Assembly (NCBI RefSeq): GCF_030230605.1
Contig: NZ_JASPDO010000018.1
Coordinates: 1-55,718 of the forward strand
Reading direction: 5' to 3'
Origin: Brevibacterium sp. UMB1308A
Lineage (GTDB): Bacteria; Actinomycetota; Actinomycetes; Actinomycetales; Brevibacteriaceae
Length of the DNA: 55,718 nucleotides
Shown here piece after piece: positions 1 through 7,786 of this stretch. The position numbers were made by a program, and so were the translations under genes. The notes beneath the pieces were generated by a model, which was not told the origin of the DNA, searched no databases, and saw only the letters and a program-made list of their open reading frames with translations. Each line of letters opens with the position of its first letter. The first letter of the stretch is position 1.

Positions 1-155
1 GCGATGATGAAAACAGGCACCCTATACGAGCCCCGCACCCCGACCGCGGCTTGACAAACACCATAGGGACACCCCCCATCTGCAGGCGACAACCCCCTGG
101 GGAAAGAGTCCACGCAGTACGATGACAGGAGTAGAAACCAGTCACAGGAGCACCC

Positions 156-680
156 ATGGAAATACCCATTTTCCGCTACCACCCCGACCCTTTCGCAACG
201 GACGCATTCGAACGCAGCGACGACCCTGTGGTGTGCGACTCCTGCGCGCAGGCCACCCATGTTTTCTACAGTGGCCCGTTTTGGGCAGTCAAGTCACCAA
301 ATGCCCTGTGCCCCACATGCATCGCCAGCGGACGAGCCGCCAAAATATTTGAGGGCGAGTTCCAGGATGAGTACAACCTAGAAGAAGGTGTCGATGACCC
401 GGACAAACTAGATGAGCTAATCCACCGCACTCCCGGTTTCAGAAGCTGGCAACAGGAATACTGGCGCGCACACTGTGGTGACTACTGCGCCTACCTTGGG
501 GAGACAGGGGCAGATGAGCTCACCGCGCGCGGTATTTTGGATGAAGTTCTTGCTGACCCCACGCTCGACGACAACGCTCGCACCTTTATCAAGGAGTCCG
601 TCAAATACGGTCACGTAGTATCGCACTTGTTCCAGTGCCTCGTGTGCGACAAGTATTTAGTGTGGCCAGACCTGTCCTAA
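156..680 (+). CDS. CbrC family protein (UPF0167)
   Basis: The 174-residue product matches the CbrC family across its length: an N-terminal xxFRYHPDPFAT motif, two Cys-x-x-Cys pairs (CDSC near residue 29, CPTC near residue 50), the RTPGFxxWQQEYW and HCGDxCAYLG blocks in the middle, and a last Cys-x-x-Cys (CLVC) near the C-terminus. The cysteine pairs suggest metal binding. In E. coli, CbrC is linked to colicin E2 tolerance through the CreBC regulon, but the biochemical role is unknown. The ATG has an AGGAG site 6 nt upstream. The gene stands alone, followed by a toxin remnant, and no creBC-like regulator is visible nearby. Family assignment is firm; function is inferred only by family. Confidence 0.85.
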   Translation: MEIPIFRYHPDPFATDAFERSDDPVVCDSCAQATHVFYSGPFWAVKSPNALCPTCIASGRAAKIFEGEFQDEYNLEEGVDDPDKLDELIHRTPGFRSWQQEYWRAHCGDYCAYLGETGADELTARGILDEVLADPTLDDNARTFIKESVKYGHVVSHLFQCLVCDKYLVWPDLS

Positions 681-699
681 CGACTGTCCGGCAGGCTTT

Positions 700-745
700 C
701 CGGCGCGGACCTTCGCGGTGCGGGCCATCCCGGCGCGGGCCTTCC
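700..745. repeat. GC-rich imperfect 15-16 nt repeats at toxin-remnant junction
   Basis: Three imperfect copies of a CCGGCGCGGGCCTTC-like unit run from 700 to 745, between the CbrC stop codon and the point where DUF4411 homology begins. They may mark the deletion junction that removed the 5' half of the toxin gene. No coding role is supported. Confidence 0.45.
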
Positions 746-760
746 GGGGGGCTTATCCGT

Positions 761-1045
761 GTATCGAACCGTGTGCTCGCCCACTTCAGCGAGCTTTCAA
801 CCTGGGCACAGTCACAGAATTACAAACCCGTAGCCATCAATCAGTTCACAAACAATCATGCCGACTACCTTCTAATCGCCTATGCCATGGCACGCGGGCA
901 CACAGTTGCCACCATGGAAAAGTCGCAACCGGGGGCACGAAAACGAATCCTCATACCCGACGTGTGTAAGGCAATGAAAGTAAACACTACCGATACGTTT
1001 GGGATGCTCAGAAAGACTGGCGCGCGACTAATTCTGGAGCCTTAA
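761..1045 (+). pseudogene. DUF4411 (PIN-like toxin) C-terminal fragment
   Basis: About 95 residues match the C-terminal half of DUF4411 proteins (about 160 residues when intact): a short helical region, an ADYLLIAYAMARGHTVAT block holding the conserved Asp of the PIN-like fold, then EK..KRILIPDVCKAM and FGMLRKTGARLIL at the end. The N-terminal half, with the first catalytic acidic residues (usually LIDANxL), is missing. An open frame continues upstream but encodes arginine/glycine/serine-rich sequence made by GC-rich imperfect repeats (about 700-745), not protein-like sequence. DUF4411 proteins are usually toxins next to an XRE/ImmA-type partner, and none is present. I read it as a dead remnant. 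Confidence 0.7.
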
Positions 1046-1166
1046 TAAGCTGCGGGCGAGTTCCTGCGCTGAAGCCACCCCCAAACGCAGAGCAGACTCA
1101 CCGCCAAGCATGTCCCATCACCGCACCTGCTAGCCCCGGTGCCAACGATTCATTACCCTGTATCGC

Positions 1167-2381
1167 GTGACGCACACGAACCAAGGCCACGACTCCCACT
1201 CCGGCACGCCAGCCGGCACCCTCGCCGAAACCCCATCCACCTCGCCGGCCAGCGCGAACCTCACCCACGTGCGCTCGCCCGTCCCGGTAATCCTGCTGAC
1301 CGGATACCTGGGCGCCGGCAAAACCAGCGTGCTGAACAACCTGCTCCGTCACCCCAGCGCGCGAGTGGGAGTGATTGTCAACGACTTTGGTGAACTCAAC
1401 ATCGACGCCGGACTGATCAGCAATCAGGTCAACGAACCAGTCGCCATTTCCGGTGGCTGCATCTGTTGCCTCACCGACGCCGGTGGCCTCGAAGACGCCC
1501 TCGCCGCCATGGCCGCACCCAAACACCAACTCGACGCGATCGTGGTTGAAGCCAGCGGTTTCGCCGAACCACTCACCTTAGCCCGCCTGGTCTCCCGCTG
1601 GGGCCGAGGTCGTTTCCGCTTAGGCGGCGTCATCGACGTGATCGACGCGTGCGAACATTTTTCCACCGTCGACCAGGGCGGCATCCCACCACTTCGCTAC
1701 GCAGTTGCCACCCTGGTGCTTGTCAACAAACTCGACCTGATCCCGCCCAACCAACGCGACGCACACATAAGCAAAATCCGCGACCGCGTACACAGTCGCA
1801 ACCCTCGCGCACACGTCGTGAGCACCGTCCTGGGCAGGATCGACCCGCACCTACTCTTCGACGGCTCACCCGAACCCAACACTCAAACCGCCACAACCTC
1901 GGCCGGGGAAACCAGCCCCGCCAACCCCGAGTGGCAACAAACCGAACTTCCCCTCCACGACCTCTTCATGGCCTCCTACCGCGAGCGCGACGAAGCACGC
2001 CTCGCCTCGATCGACGCGCCCGCTCACGACCACACCCACGCCCACTCCGTCACCGTGGAGGTTCCCGGCGCGGTCAACGCCGAGGTGGTTCTCGACTTCC
2101 TCGAGGACCTTCCGCCGGGTGCGTATCGGGCGAAGGGGTTTGTCACCGTGCCCACCGGCCGGGGCACGCAAGCGTTCGTGGTGCAGGCGGTGGGGCCCAA
2201 CGTTTTTGCTTCTCGCGCAAAAGACACTGTGGCCGGGAGCGCGCTGGTGGTGATCGGCGCTGACCTGGATGAACACACCGCCGAGGTGGCAACCCGGACC
2301 GCTCTAACGGAGCTTCCCGCTGACGGCCCCGCCTCCCCTGGGTTGGAGCGCTTGCGTACCCTGGTGCGGCTCCACAGTTAG
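1167..2381 (+). CDS. CobW/COG0523 family metal-chaperone GTPase
   Basis: G3E-family P-loop GTPase. The Walker A motif GYLGAGKT is followed by the family's metal-binding GGCICC (CxCC) motif, then VVEASG and a guanine-specificity NKLDL motif. A His-rich stretch (HDHTHAH) lies before the CobW C-terminal domain. COG0523 proteins deliver Zn, Co or other metals to client enzymes; this one cannot be assigned a metal from sequence, and no cobalamin genes or clear Zur box are nearby. The frame opens with GTG at 1167, but the first about 35 residues are low-complexity Ser/Thr/Pro and lack a ribosome site. The GTG at 1269, just before the conserved PVPVILLTG start, is an alternative. Confidence 0.88.
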   Translation: MTHTNQGHDSHSGTPAGTLAETPSTSPASANLTHVRSPVPVILLTGYLGAGKTSVLNNLLRHPSARVGVIVNDFGELNIDAGLISNQVNEPVAISGGCICCLTDAGGLEDALAAMAAPKHQLDAIVVEASGFAEPLTLARLVSRWGRGRFRLGGVIDVIDACEHFSTVDQGGIPPLRYAVATLVLVNKLDLIPPNQRDAHISKIRDRVHSRNPRAHVVSTVLGRIDPHLLFDGSPEPNTQTATTSAGETSPANPEWQQTELPLHDLFMASYRERDEARLASIDAPAHDHTHAHSVTVEVPGAVNAEVVLDFLEDLPPGAYRAKGFVTVPTGRGTQAFVVQAVGPNVFASRAKDTVAGSALVVIGADLDEHTAEVATRTALTELPADGPASPGLERLRTLVRLHS

Positions 2382-2443
2382 CGTGTCAGGTTCGGTACAG
2401 GCCACCTGTTCTTGAGCGCATCGCAGCGTTCCTGCTCGCCGTC

Positions 2444-3223
2444 TTAGCCACGGTGTTCCGGCAGGTGCCTTATGTGGTTGCGGAGCGCGTCGGCAGCGAA
2501 TCGTGCAGCAGCCTCGCTACCGAAAGTCAGGTGAAAATCGGGATTCGACTCGTACTGGTCCGCGACTCCGAGAACCATCGCGGTGGACTTCTCTTTGTCG
2601 CCGGAATGTGTTGGCGTTCCAGGGATTTGAGCGAACCAGTTCATGTGCGCGGTCGCCTGTTCTTGGGCGGCTGTGGAATCGGGCTCGTAGCCAGCTTCCT
2701 GGAGTTCGCGCCAACGCGCCAGGAGTGCCTCCGTGTCAGCCTTCCATGTCTGTTGTTCGCGAACGGACTTACCATGCCACCACTGATTTGATGCTTCGAA
2801 CGCGTCGCGTCCCCAACGTTCAACAACCTCGGCTTCGTAGTCATCGTTGAAGCCCTGGAGCATCACGTCCATCTGAGGTGCGCGACCTTCTCGGCGCATC
2901 TTCAACGTGTGCTGAACTGCGGTAATGCGACGCTCAAGTGTCTGCCTGTCCGCTTCTAGTCGCCGAAGGTGGACCTGAAGCGCTTCTATCTCAGCGTTGG
3001 GGGTATCCTGCGCGTCGAGTACCGTGGCAATCTCGGTAAGAGCCATCCCTGTGTCTCGAAGGAGAAGGATGTGCTGTAGGCGTGCGACCGACTCGGATCT
3101 GTAGTAGCGATAGCCGTTGGACCCGACACGGTCGGGCTGAAGCAGCCCGATGCGATGGTAGTAGCGCAATGCGCGACCGCTTATCCCTGCTCGTTCGGCG
3201 AGTTCCTTGACGGTCCACTCCAT
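2444..3223 (-). CDS. MerR family regulator with TipAS ligand-binding domain
   Basis: Residues 1-70 form a MerR winged helix (WTVKELAERAGISGRALRYYHRIGLL, then YRYYxxExVARLQHILLLRDTGM), followed by a dimerisation coiled coil (about 80-115) and a C-terminal TipAS-type domain ending near residue 255, which in TipAL/Mta-like activators binds hydrophobic drugs or peptides. A GAGGAG site is 6 nt before the ATG at 3223; an in-frame GTG immediately upstream (3226) is too close to it. The gene is 27 nt downstream of the DUF2268 metalloprotease and probably second in that operon. The operon promoter has the 19-bp spacer typical of MerR targets, so autoregulation is likely. Confidence 0.88.
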   Translation of the reverse strand: MEWTVKELAERAGISGRALRYYHRIGLLQPDRVGSNGYRYYRSESVARLQHILLLRDTGMALTEIATVLDAQDTPNAEIEALQVHLRRLEADRQTLERRITAVQHTLKMRREGRAPQMDVMLQGFNDDYEAEVVERWGRDAFEASNQWWHGKSVREQQTWKADTEALLARWRELQEAGYEPDSTAAQEQATAHMNWFAQIPGTPTHSGDKEKSTAMVLGVADQYESNPDFHLTFGSEAAARFAADALRNHIRHLPEHRG

Positions 3224-3250
3224 CACGTACTCCTCGTCACCTCTTAGTCG

Positions 3251-4159
3251 TCAGCCGCGCCCGGACGGTGCAAGACCAAGGCGAGGCAGAGCCTGCAGCA
3301 GGATTTCCGCCGCGGGGGTACGTACGTTTTGCGCCGCGGTCGTGCCTTCGGCTTCGACGTACGCGGCAACCAGCCTCGCTCCGGCAGCATACCCAGCGCC
3401 GGTGGGCAGGCCTACCGGCGAACCACCGAAACGTTGTGCTGTGGCATCGCCGAGAACCCACGCCGCGAAGTCCTGCATCCCGGTGATATCAAGCCCGGTC
3501 GCGACCTTCGCAAGAACCTGGTCATCAGAGCGGGTCGCATCCGCCACGAAGTGAGTGTATCCAGTGTCGCCGTAGAGTTCTGCGGCGAATGTGTCTGCGA
3601 GGCCCTCGGAGATGATGTGCTCCCCAACCGTCACTGTGTTGGGGTTCCATACGATACCGCCGGGCGAATAGCGGACATTGTGATGGAGCTCATGGACGGC
3701 GATGGCTTCGAGCCGATCGAGGACGCGCTGGGTGGGCCACACCGTGATTGCTATGTAGCCACTGATTCCGCCGAACCCCGACAAGCCCTGAACCTCATTG
3801 AGAAAATGGTCGTTGGTTGGATCGCCGAGCAGGAGCAACACCTTGAGATCTGGCACGATCACGCTCGGATCGGCGTCCTGCAAAGCGGCGACTCCCACCT
3901 CAAGCGCCCCAGCGACTCGCCTCCACGCATCAGCCTCCACCAGCATCTTCAAACCCTCGTGTAGCTGGTCCGTAGTGTTCTCCCAGTCGAAACCAAAGTT
4001 TTGACGGTGGACGGACGCCATATCTAGCCCGTCAGGAATGAAGTGGTACATGCCGGCCATGGGCGCCCACATCTCTCTCACTAGATCCGCCCGCAGATCG
4101 GGGGCTACATTCAAAATCTGCGCCATCGCAGAGGTGCTGTCAATCAATGAAATGGTCAT
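3251..4159 (-). CDS. DUF2268-type putative Zn-dependent protease
   Basis: The 302-residue product belongs to the DUF2268 putative zinc-protease family. It has a HELHH metal-binding motif (HExxH, about residues 156-160) and a downstream EGLAD segment that can give the third, glutamate ligand. No signal peptide is seen, so a cytoplasmic enzyme is likely; its substrate is unknown. An open frame extends upstream to 4360, but the protein-like sequence begins at the ATG at 4159. This ATG has no ribosome site and lies only 8 nt from a -10 hexamer, suggesting a leaderless mRNA. It is followed by the TipAS-type MerR gene, so protease synthesis is probably induced by the MerR ligand. Confidence 0.8.
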   Translation of the reverse strand: MTISLIDSTSAMAQILNVAPDLRADLVREMWAPMAGMYHFIPDGLDMASVHRQNFGFDWENTTDQLHEGLKMLVEADAWRRVAGALEVGVAALQDADPSVIVPDLKVLLLLGDPTNDHFLNEVQGLSGFGGISGYIAITVWPTQRVLDRLEAIAVHELHHNVRYSPGGIVWNPNTVTVGEHIISEGLADTFAAELYGDTGYTHFVADATRSDDQVLAKVATGLDITGMQDFAAWVLGDATAQRFGGSPVGLPTGAGYAAGARLVAAYVEAEGTTAAQNVRTPAAEILLQALPRLGLAPSGRG

Positions 4160-4167
4160 AACGCTTG

Positions 4168-4198
4168 ACTGTAAACATTGACGCTGGGACAAGGTCAA
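4168..4198 (-). promoter_or_regulatory. MerR-type promoter with 19-bp spacer (leaderless)
   Basis: On the minus strand TTGACC (4198-4193) and TACAGT (4173-4168) are separated by exactly 19 nt, the stretched spacing characteristic of MerR-activated promoters. The -10 ends 8 nt before the DUF2268 ATG (4159), so transcription would start at or within a base or two of the start codon. Confidence 0.7.
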
Positions 4199-4212
4199 CC
4201 ACCGTCTAATCC

Positions 4213-4271
4213 AAGGATAATGGTTATCCTTGGATTCAGCGCGTGCACACCAAAGGATAATCATTATCCTT
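4213..4271. promoter_or_regulatory. Two 19-bp palindromes resembling Fur-family boxes
   Basis: AAGGATAATGGTTATCCTT (4213-4231) and AAGGATAATCATTATCCTT (4253-4271) are perfect dyads around a TNN centre, 40 bp apart centre to centre. The first extends to 13-bp arms (4208-4236). The second contains GATAATCATTATC, the core of the Fur-type consensus. They lie upstream of the DUF2268 promoter on one side and of the AlbA_2 gene on the other, so either could be the target. Confidence 0.6.
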
Positions 4272-4352
4272 GGGTTCCTAGCTCGTTTTGCCCAGGTTAA
4301 ACACGATCTTTGGAAAGGTGGCTTGGAAGCCTTTCCGCGTCGAATTTTCGAA

Positions 4353-4429
4353 CTCCCCACAAGCTTCCCACTTAACTTCCCACTCAGCTTCCCAAAGTGT
4401 TATGTTGAGTGGGAAGTTAAGTGGGAAGT
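4353..4429. repeat. 77-nt inverted-repeat element, upstream copy
   Basis: Two perfect 22-nt inverted arms (4364-4385 and 4407-4428) are separated by 21 nt. Each arm is built from tandem CTTCCCACT units. The element is 75/77 identical to the copy at 5921-5997 on the other side of the gene. Its spacer carries TATGTT (4401-4406), a candidate -10 hexamer. The right arm ends 14 nt before the AlbA_2 start codon, so a bound protein would block expression. Confidence 0.85.
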
Positions 4430-4442
4430 AAGTGAGCACTCC

Positions 4443-5888
4443 ATGGACACCGAACGCTTAGAGTCAATCGTCCACACACTGCGGCTGGTAGGGACGGACA
4501 ACCAACCAACCGAAGTCAAGAGCAATGTTGGCAAGTCAATTCGCGAAACCCTCAGCGCGTTCGCAAACGCCAACGGTGGCCTCATCATCCTGGGGCTGGA
4601 TGAGTCGAACGGCTTTTTACCCGTGAAAGGCTTCGATGCAGCGAAAGCTCAGGACGCACTGGAAACTCGATGCACCCAAACCACACCCCCGGTACGCCCA
4701 CTCATCGACACAGTTCCCTTTGAAGACTCCTTAGTTGTTGTAGCGGAAGTCAATGAGATGACTTCCGAGGACAAGCCTTGCTACGTCACTGACCAGGGAA
4801 AATATGGCGGTAGCTATATACGGGTTGGCGACGGCGACATCCGACTTACGCAATACGAAGTCGACCGTCTCATTGAAGAACGAGTCCAACCCAAATGGGA
4901 CGAACAACCCGTACCAGAAGCACAACTTGAAGACCTACATTCAGACACCGTGAATGCCTACATGGCTGTTCAGCGCGAACGTCGTCCCAAAACGTTTAAC
5001 GACGGCATCGAAACCGCAATGAAGCGTCTGCGCATCCTTAAGGACGGACACCCAACCCTGGCGTCCTTGCTGGTCATGGGCGAGTACCCGCAGGAATTCT
5101 ATCCACGTCTCACGGTGACTTTTGCCAACTTCCCGGGAACAACGAAGGGGTCTGTCACGGAAGGGATTCGACTCCTCGACAGCAAAACCCTCACCGGAAC
5201 CATCCCTGAGCTCGTCGATGAAGGAATCGAAGTCGTCAAAAACAACATGCGCACGGCCGCACTTATTGGCGAAAAGTACCGCTCGGATTTGCCTGACTAC
5301 CCTCCTATCGCAGTACGTGAAGCGCTTGTGAATGCCCTCATGCACCGGGATTACTCGCCACACGCGCAAGGTAGCCAGGTGCAAATCAACATGTTCGTTG
5401 ATCGCCTCGAAATCACGAGTCCGGGAGGACTCTACGGGGGCGTTACCGTAAGAAACCTCGGGAAGCCAGGCGTGAGCTCAACCCGAAACCAACGCCTTTC
5501 TTCGTTTCTTGAAGACGTGAAGTTTCACACCGATGGAGGTGGAGCAGGTGTTGTTGCCGAGAACAGGGGCACGGGCATCGCTGTCATTCAACGCTCGCTC
5601 GCCGATGCCCTCATGCCACCGCCTGAGTACATCAACCGGCTAGACAGCTTCACCATTGTTTTTCACCGGCGGAGAGTGGCAGAAAAGGAACGCTACGCAA
5701 GCGCCTTTGACCAAGTGCTCACCGTGTTGAAGGGTCAGGCCTCTGCCTCCACATCGGAGCTGGTGAAAAGCACAAAACTAAGCCGTACCGCAGTGCAAAA
5801 AGCAGTGAACGAACTCATCGCCGAAGGCGTCGTCGAGCGCACCGAACCACTGAGAAGTCCTCGGCAGCGCTACCGCATCAAGACATAG
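4443..5888 (+). CDS. AlbA_2 (Schlafen-like) / RecG-like putative transcriptional regulator
   Basis: The 481-residue protein has an N-terminal AlbA_2/divergent AAA-4 domain (TEVKSN...ETLSAFANANGGLIILGLDE, about residues 20-60), a middle region, a GHKL-like ATPase remnant (IAVREALVNALMHRDYS, about residues 290-305; NRGTGIAVI further on) and a C-terminal winged helix (about 415-475). Many databases call such proteins RecG-like helicases, but there are no helicase motifs; related proteins are thought to be DNA-binding regulators. The ATG at 4443 begins the conserved sequence; the longer frame to 4230 crosses the operators and is unlikely to be translated. It is framed by the two 77-nt inverted-repeat elements, which are the obvious binding-site candidates. 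Confidence 0.82.
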   Translation: MDTERLESIVHTLRLVGTDNQPTEVKSNVGKSIRETLSAFANANGGLIILGLDESNGFLPVKGFDAAKAQDALETRCTQTTPPVRPLIDTVPFEDSLVVVAEVNEMTSEDKPCYVTDQGKYGGSYIRVGDGDIRLTQYEVDRLIEERVQPKWDEQPVPEAQLEDLHSDTVNAYMAVQRERRPKTFNDGIETAMKRLRILKDGHPTLASLLVMGEYPQEFYPRLTVTFANFPGTTKGSVTEGIRLLDSKTLTGTIPELVDEGIEVVKNNMRTAALIGEKYRSDLPDYPPIAVREALVNALMHRDYSPHAQGSQVQINMFVDRLEITSPGGLYGGVTVRNLGKPGVSSTRNQRLSSFLEDVKFHTDGGGAGVVAENRGTGIAVIQRSLADALMPPPEYINRLDSFTIVFHRRRVAEKERYASAFDQVLTVLKGQASASTSELVKSTKLSRTAVQKAVNELIAEGVVERTEPLRSPRQRYRIKT

Positions 5889-5920
5889 CCAACCAGTAGA
5901 AAAACCTCAGCACTACCGCA

Positions 5921-5997
5921 CTCCCCACAAGCTTCCCACTTAACTTCCCACTCAGCTTCCCAAAGTGTTAAGTCGAGTGGGAAGTTAAGTGGGAAGT
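5921..5997. repeat. 77-nt inverted-repeat element, downstream copy
   Basis: Arms at 5932-5953 and 5975-5996 match the upstream copy (4353-4429) exactly. The only two differences are in the spacer, where the upstream TATGTT is TAAGTC here (5969-5974), so the candidate -10 is lost. It lies between the stop codons of the AlbA_2 gene and the convergent serine hydrolase gene and could also act as a terminator or end marker. Confidence 0.85.
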
Positions 5998-6013
5998 TGA
6001 AAACACTACCCAG

Positions 6014-7693
6014 CTAAAGCTTCTTCACCTTCAACTTTTGGATCAGCCCGGCCGCGTTAAGTTTCATGGTCACTTCGCGCCCACGCTGCTGACCGTCGCG
6101 TTCCGCGCCCCACACTTTCCAGGTGGCCTCGTGCGCATTGATCCACGTGACCTCAATGCCTTCCAGCCCGGCAGCCACCGAACCTTCACCGCCCACGTAC
6201 TCACGCACCTCGGCCCAGTGCGTCAGACGCTCAGACCTAGGCACATCCATGTCCATGTTGCCCGAAAACACCTGGTCAGCCCCCGAATCATCACACGCAG
6301 CAATCATCCGTTCGGCCTGCGCAGCCCGCTCGCGCGCCTCCTCAGACGGCGCAAAACTGCACACCGGGTCCACCGCATACACAACGCCAGCCCCAGCGTC
6401 ATCATCGCCCGCGCCAGCCCCAGCGGCCCCACCGCCGGAGGCGCCAACACCAGCCCCCGAGGCGCCCGCACCCTTGCGTGCCGGAGTCGCCTCCACCGCT
6501 TCAGCCCTGGGCCACGCAACCGATCCGTCACCTCGGTCGCGCACATCCGAAACCAGCGCGTCAAGAGCGTTGGTGGCGACCGCCTCGGCGGGGAAACCCG
6601 TCACATTCGCCAACAGCACGACCCCCGTGCCACTTGCCGCATGCCACCTCATGTGCAGCGAAAACCCGGGGTATCCGCCCGAATGCCCGGCACTGTGCCC
6701 CAACTGCGTATCGAAATAACACCGCAACCCATACCCGTAGCCGGCTGTCACCACCGCGTCACGGGCGTTGCGCGTGACACTGATGAGCCGTTGCGCTTGT
6801 TGCAAGTCGGCCAGAATCCGGCGCCACGTGCGCTGCTCGCGCGGGTTGGCACCCAGGGGAAACTCGCCGAGGTCGCTCCCACCTTCCCCACCGGCCTCAC
6901 CTGCCACGGTGGCCAGCCCAGCGGCTTCACCAGCCACTCGACCTACCACCGCGCTTCCATCCACAGCCGTCATGAGAACACTGATCCAGCGGGCAACATC
7001 AGCCACCGAGGACGCCAACCCACCAATCGCCGAAAACGCACCGGGCAGCGTGAACGGTTGCGGCTCCAACTCTCCCGCCAAGTTCTTCCGATACCCCGTG
7101 ACCAGCCTGCCAGGATCCAGCTCACGCACATCAAAACCAGTGGACTCCAACCCCAGGGGCGTGAGCAAATGGGTGGCGACCACCTCGGTGAACTCCCGGC
7201 CCGTTGCCGCCTCCACGAACGCACCCAACAGCGCGTACCCGTAGTTGGCGTACTCATACCCGGTGCCCGTCACAAAGTTGGTGCCCGCAGGCTGCCTCAT
7301 CAGGTCACGCATGCCGACGTCACTCAAGGACTCAAGGCGGTCGGCCCATGGGTCGTCATTGGGCAATCCGGTCGACATTGTCAGCGCATCGCGTACCGTC
7401 ATCCCGGTAGCCCACTGCGATTCCCGCAGGTCAGGCAACCAGTCCACCAACTCGTCATCCAGCGAAGGTGCCGTACCGGATACCGGAATGACACCTCGGC
7501 ACACGCCCAACACCGCAGCCGCCGTAAAGGACTTCGTCATGGACGCGATCCGGAAGATCGCATCCGGGTCACGCTGGGCAACCAACTGGCCACCGGACAC
7601 AATCCCGTAGGCCAGCTGCGTGACACCTCCCGCCGATGCCTCAGCCTCTAACTCTTCACACACCTGAGTGAGCACGGACGGGGCGAATGACAC
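6014..7693 (-). CDS. Serine hydrolase of the beta-lactamase/D-peptidase family
   Basis: The 559-residue product has the class C beta-lactamase/PBP4*-type fold: SMTK (SxxK) at residues 51-54 and YANYGY as the second (YxN) motif. No signal peptide is evident, so it may be a cytoplasmic esterase or amidase rather than a cell-wall enzyme. A Gly/Ala-rich low-complexity linker joins the catalytic domain to a C-terminal domain of about 120 residues. The GTG at 7693 has an AAAGGA site 7 nt upstream; the open frame continues to 7786 but lacks conserved sequence. It lies 93 nt downstream of, and parallel to, the amino acid permease gene, so co-expression is plausible. The substrate is not predictable. 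Confidence 0.85.
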   Translation of the reverse strand: MSFAPSVLTQVCEELEAEASAGGVTQLAYGIVSGGQLVAQRDPDAIFRIASMTKSFTAAAVLGVCRGVIPVSGTAPSLDDELVDWLPDLRESQWATGMTVRDALTMSTGLPNDDPWADRLESLSDVGMRDLMRQPAGTNFVTGTGYEYANYGYALLGAFVEAATGREFTEVVATHLLTPLGLESTGFDVRELDPGRLVTGYRKNLAGELEPQPFTLPGAFSAIGGLASSVADVARWISVLMTAVDGSAVVGRVAGEAAGLATVAGEAGGEGGSDLGEFPLGANPREQRTWRRILADLQQAQRLISVTRNARDAVVTAGYGYGLRCYFDTQLGHSAGHSGGYPGFSLHMRWHAASGTGVVLLANVTGFPAEAVATNALDALVSDVRDRGDGSVAWPRAEAVEATPARKGAGASGAGVGASGGGAAGAGAGDDDAGAGVVYAVDPVCSFAPSEEARERAAQAERMIAACDDSGADQVFSGNMDMDVPRSERLTHWAEVREYVGGEGSVAAGLEGIEVTWINAHEATWKVWGAERDGQQRGREVTMKLNAAGLIQKLKVKKL

Positions 7694-7786
7694 GGTCAAT
7701 CCTTTCGTGAGCGTGGGGGTTGTGGGGGTGACATAAGGACGGGGGTGTGAGTGTTCCGGTTGTGCGCGCAGCTCCCGCCAGCGCAA

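Noticed and set aside
1098..1529. Minus-strand frame opposite the CobW start
   Set aside because: Gly-rich shadow of the CobW P-loop region; no start site or motif.
4230..4442. Longer N-terminus for the first AlbA_2 protein
   Set aside because: It would translate through the Fur-like box and the left arm of the 77-nt element and has no similarity to the family; the ATG at 4443 fits the domain start.
4443..5888. Annotation as an ATP-dependent DNA helicase RecG
   Set aside because: There are no Walker A or SF2 helicase motifs; the label comes from a shared C-terminal GHKL-like stretch. Same for 12218-13972.
6038..7651. Open frame of 537 codons opposite the serine hydrolase
   Set aside because: The opposite strand has SxxK and YxN motifs and normal composition; this frame is Arg/His/Pro-rich and has no recognisable domain. 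It is an antisense shadow of high-GC coding.
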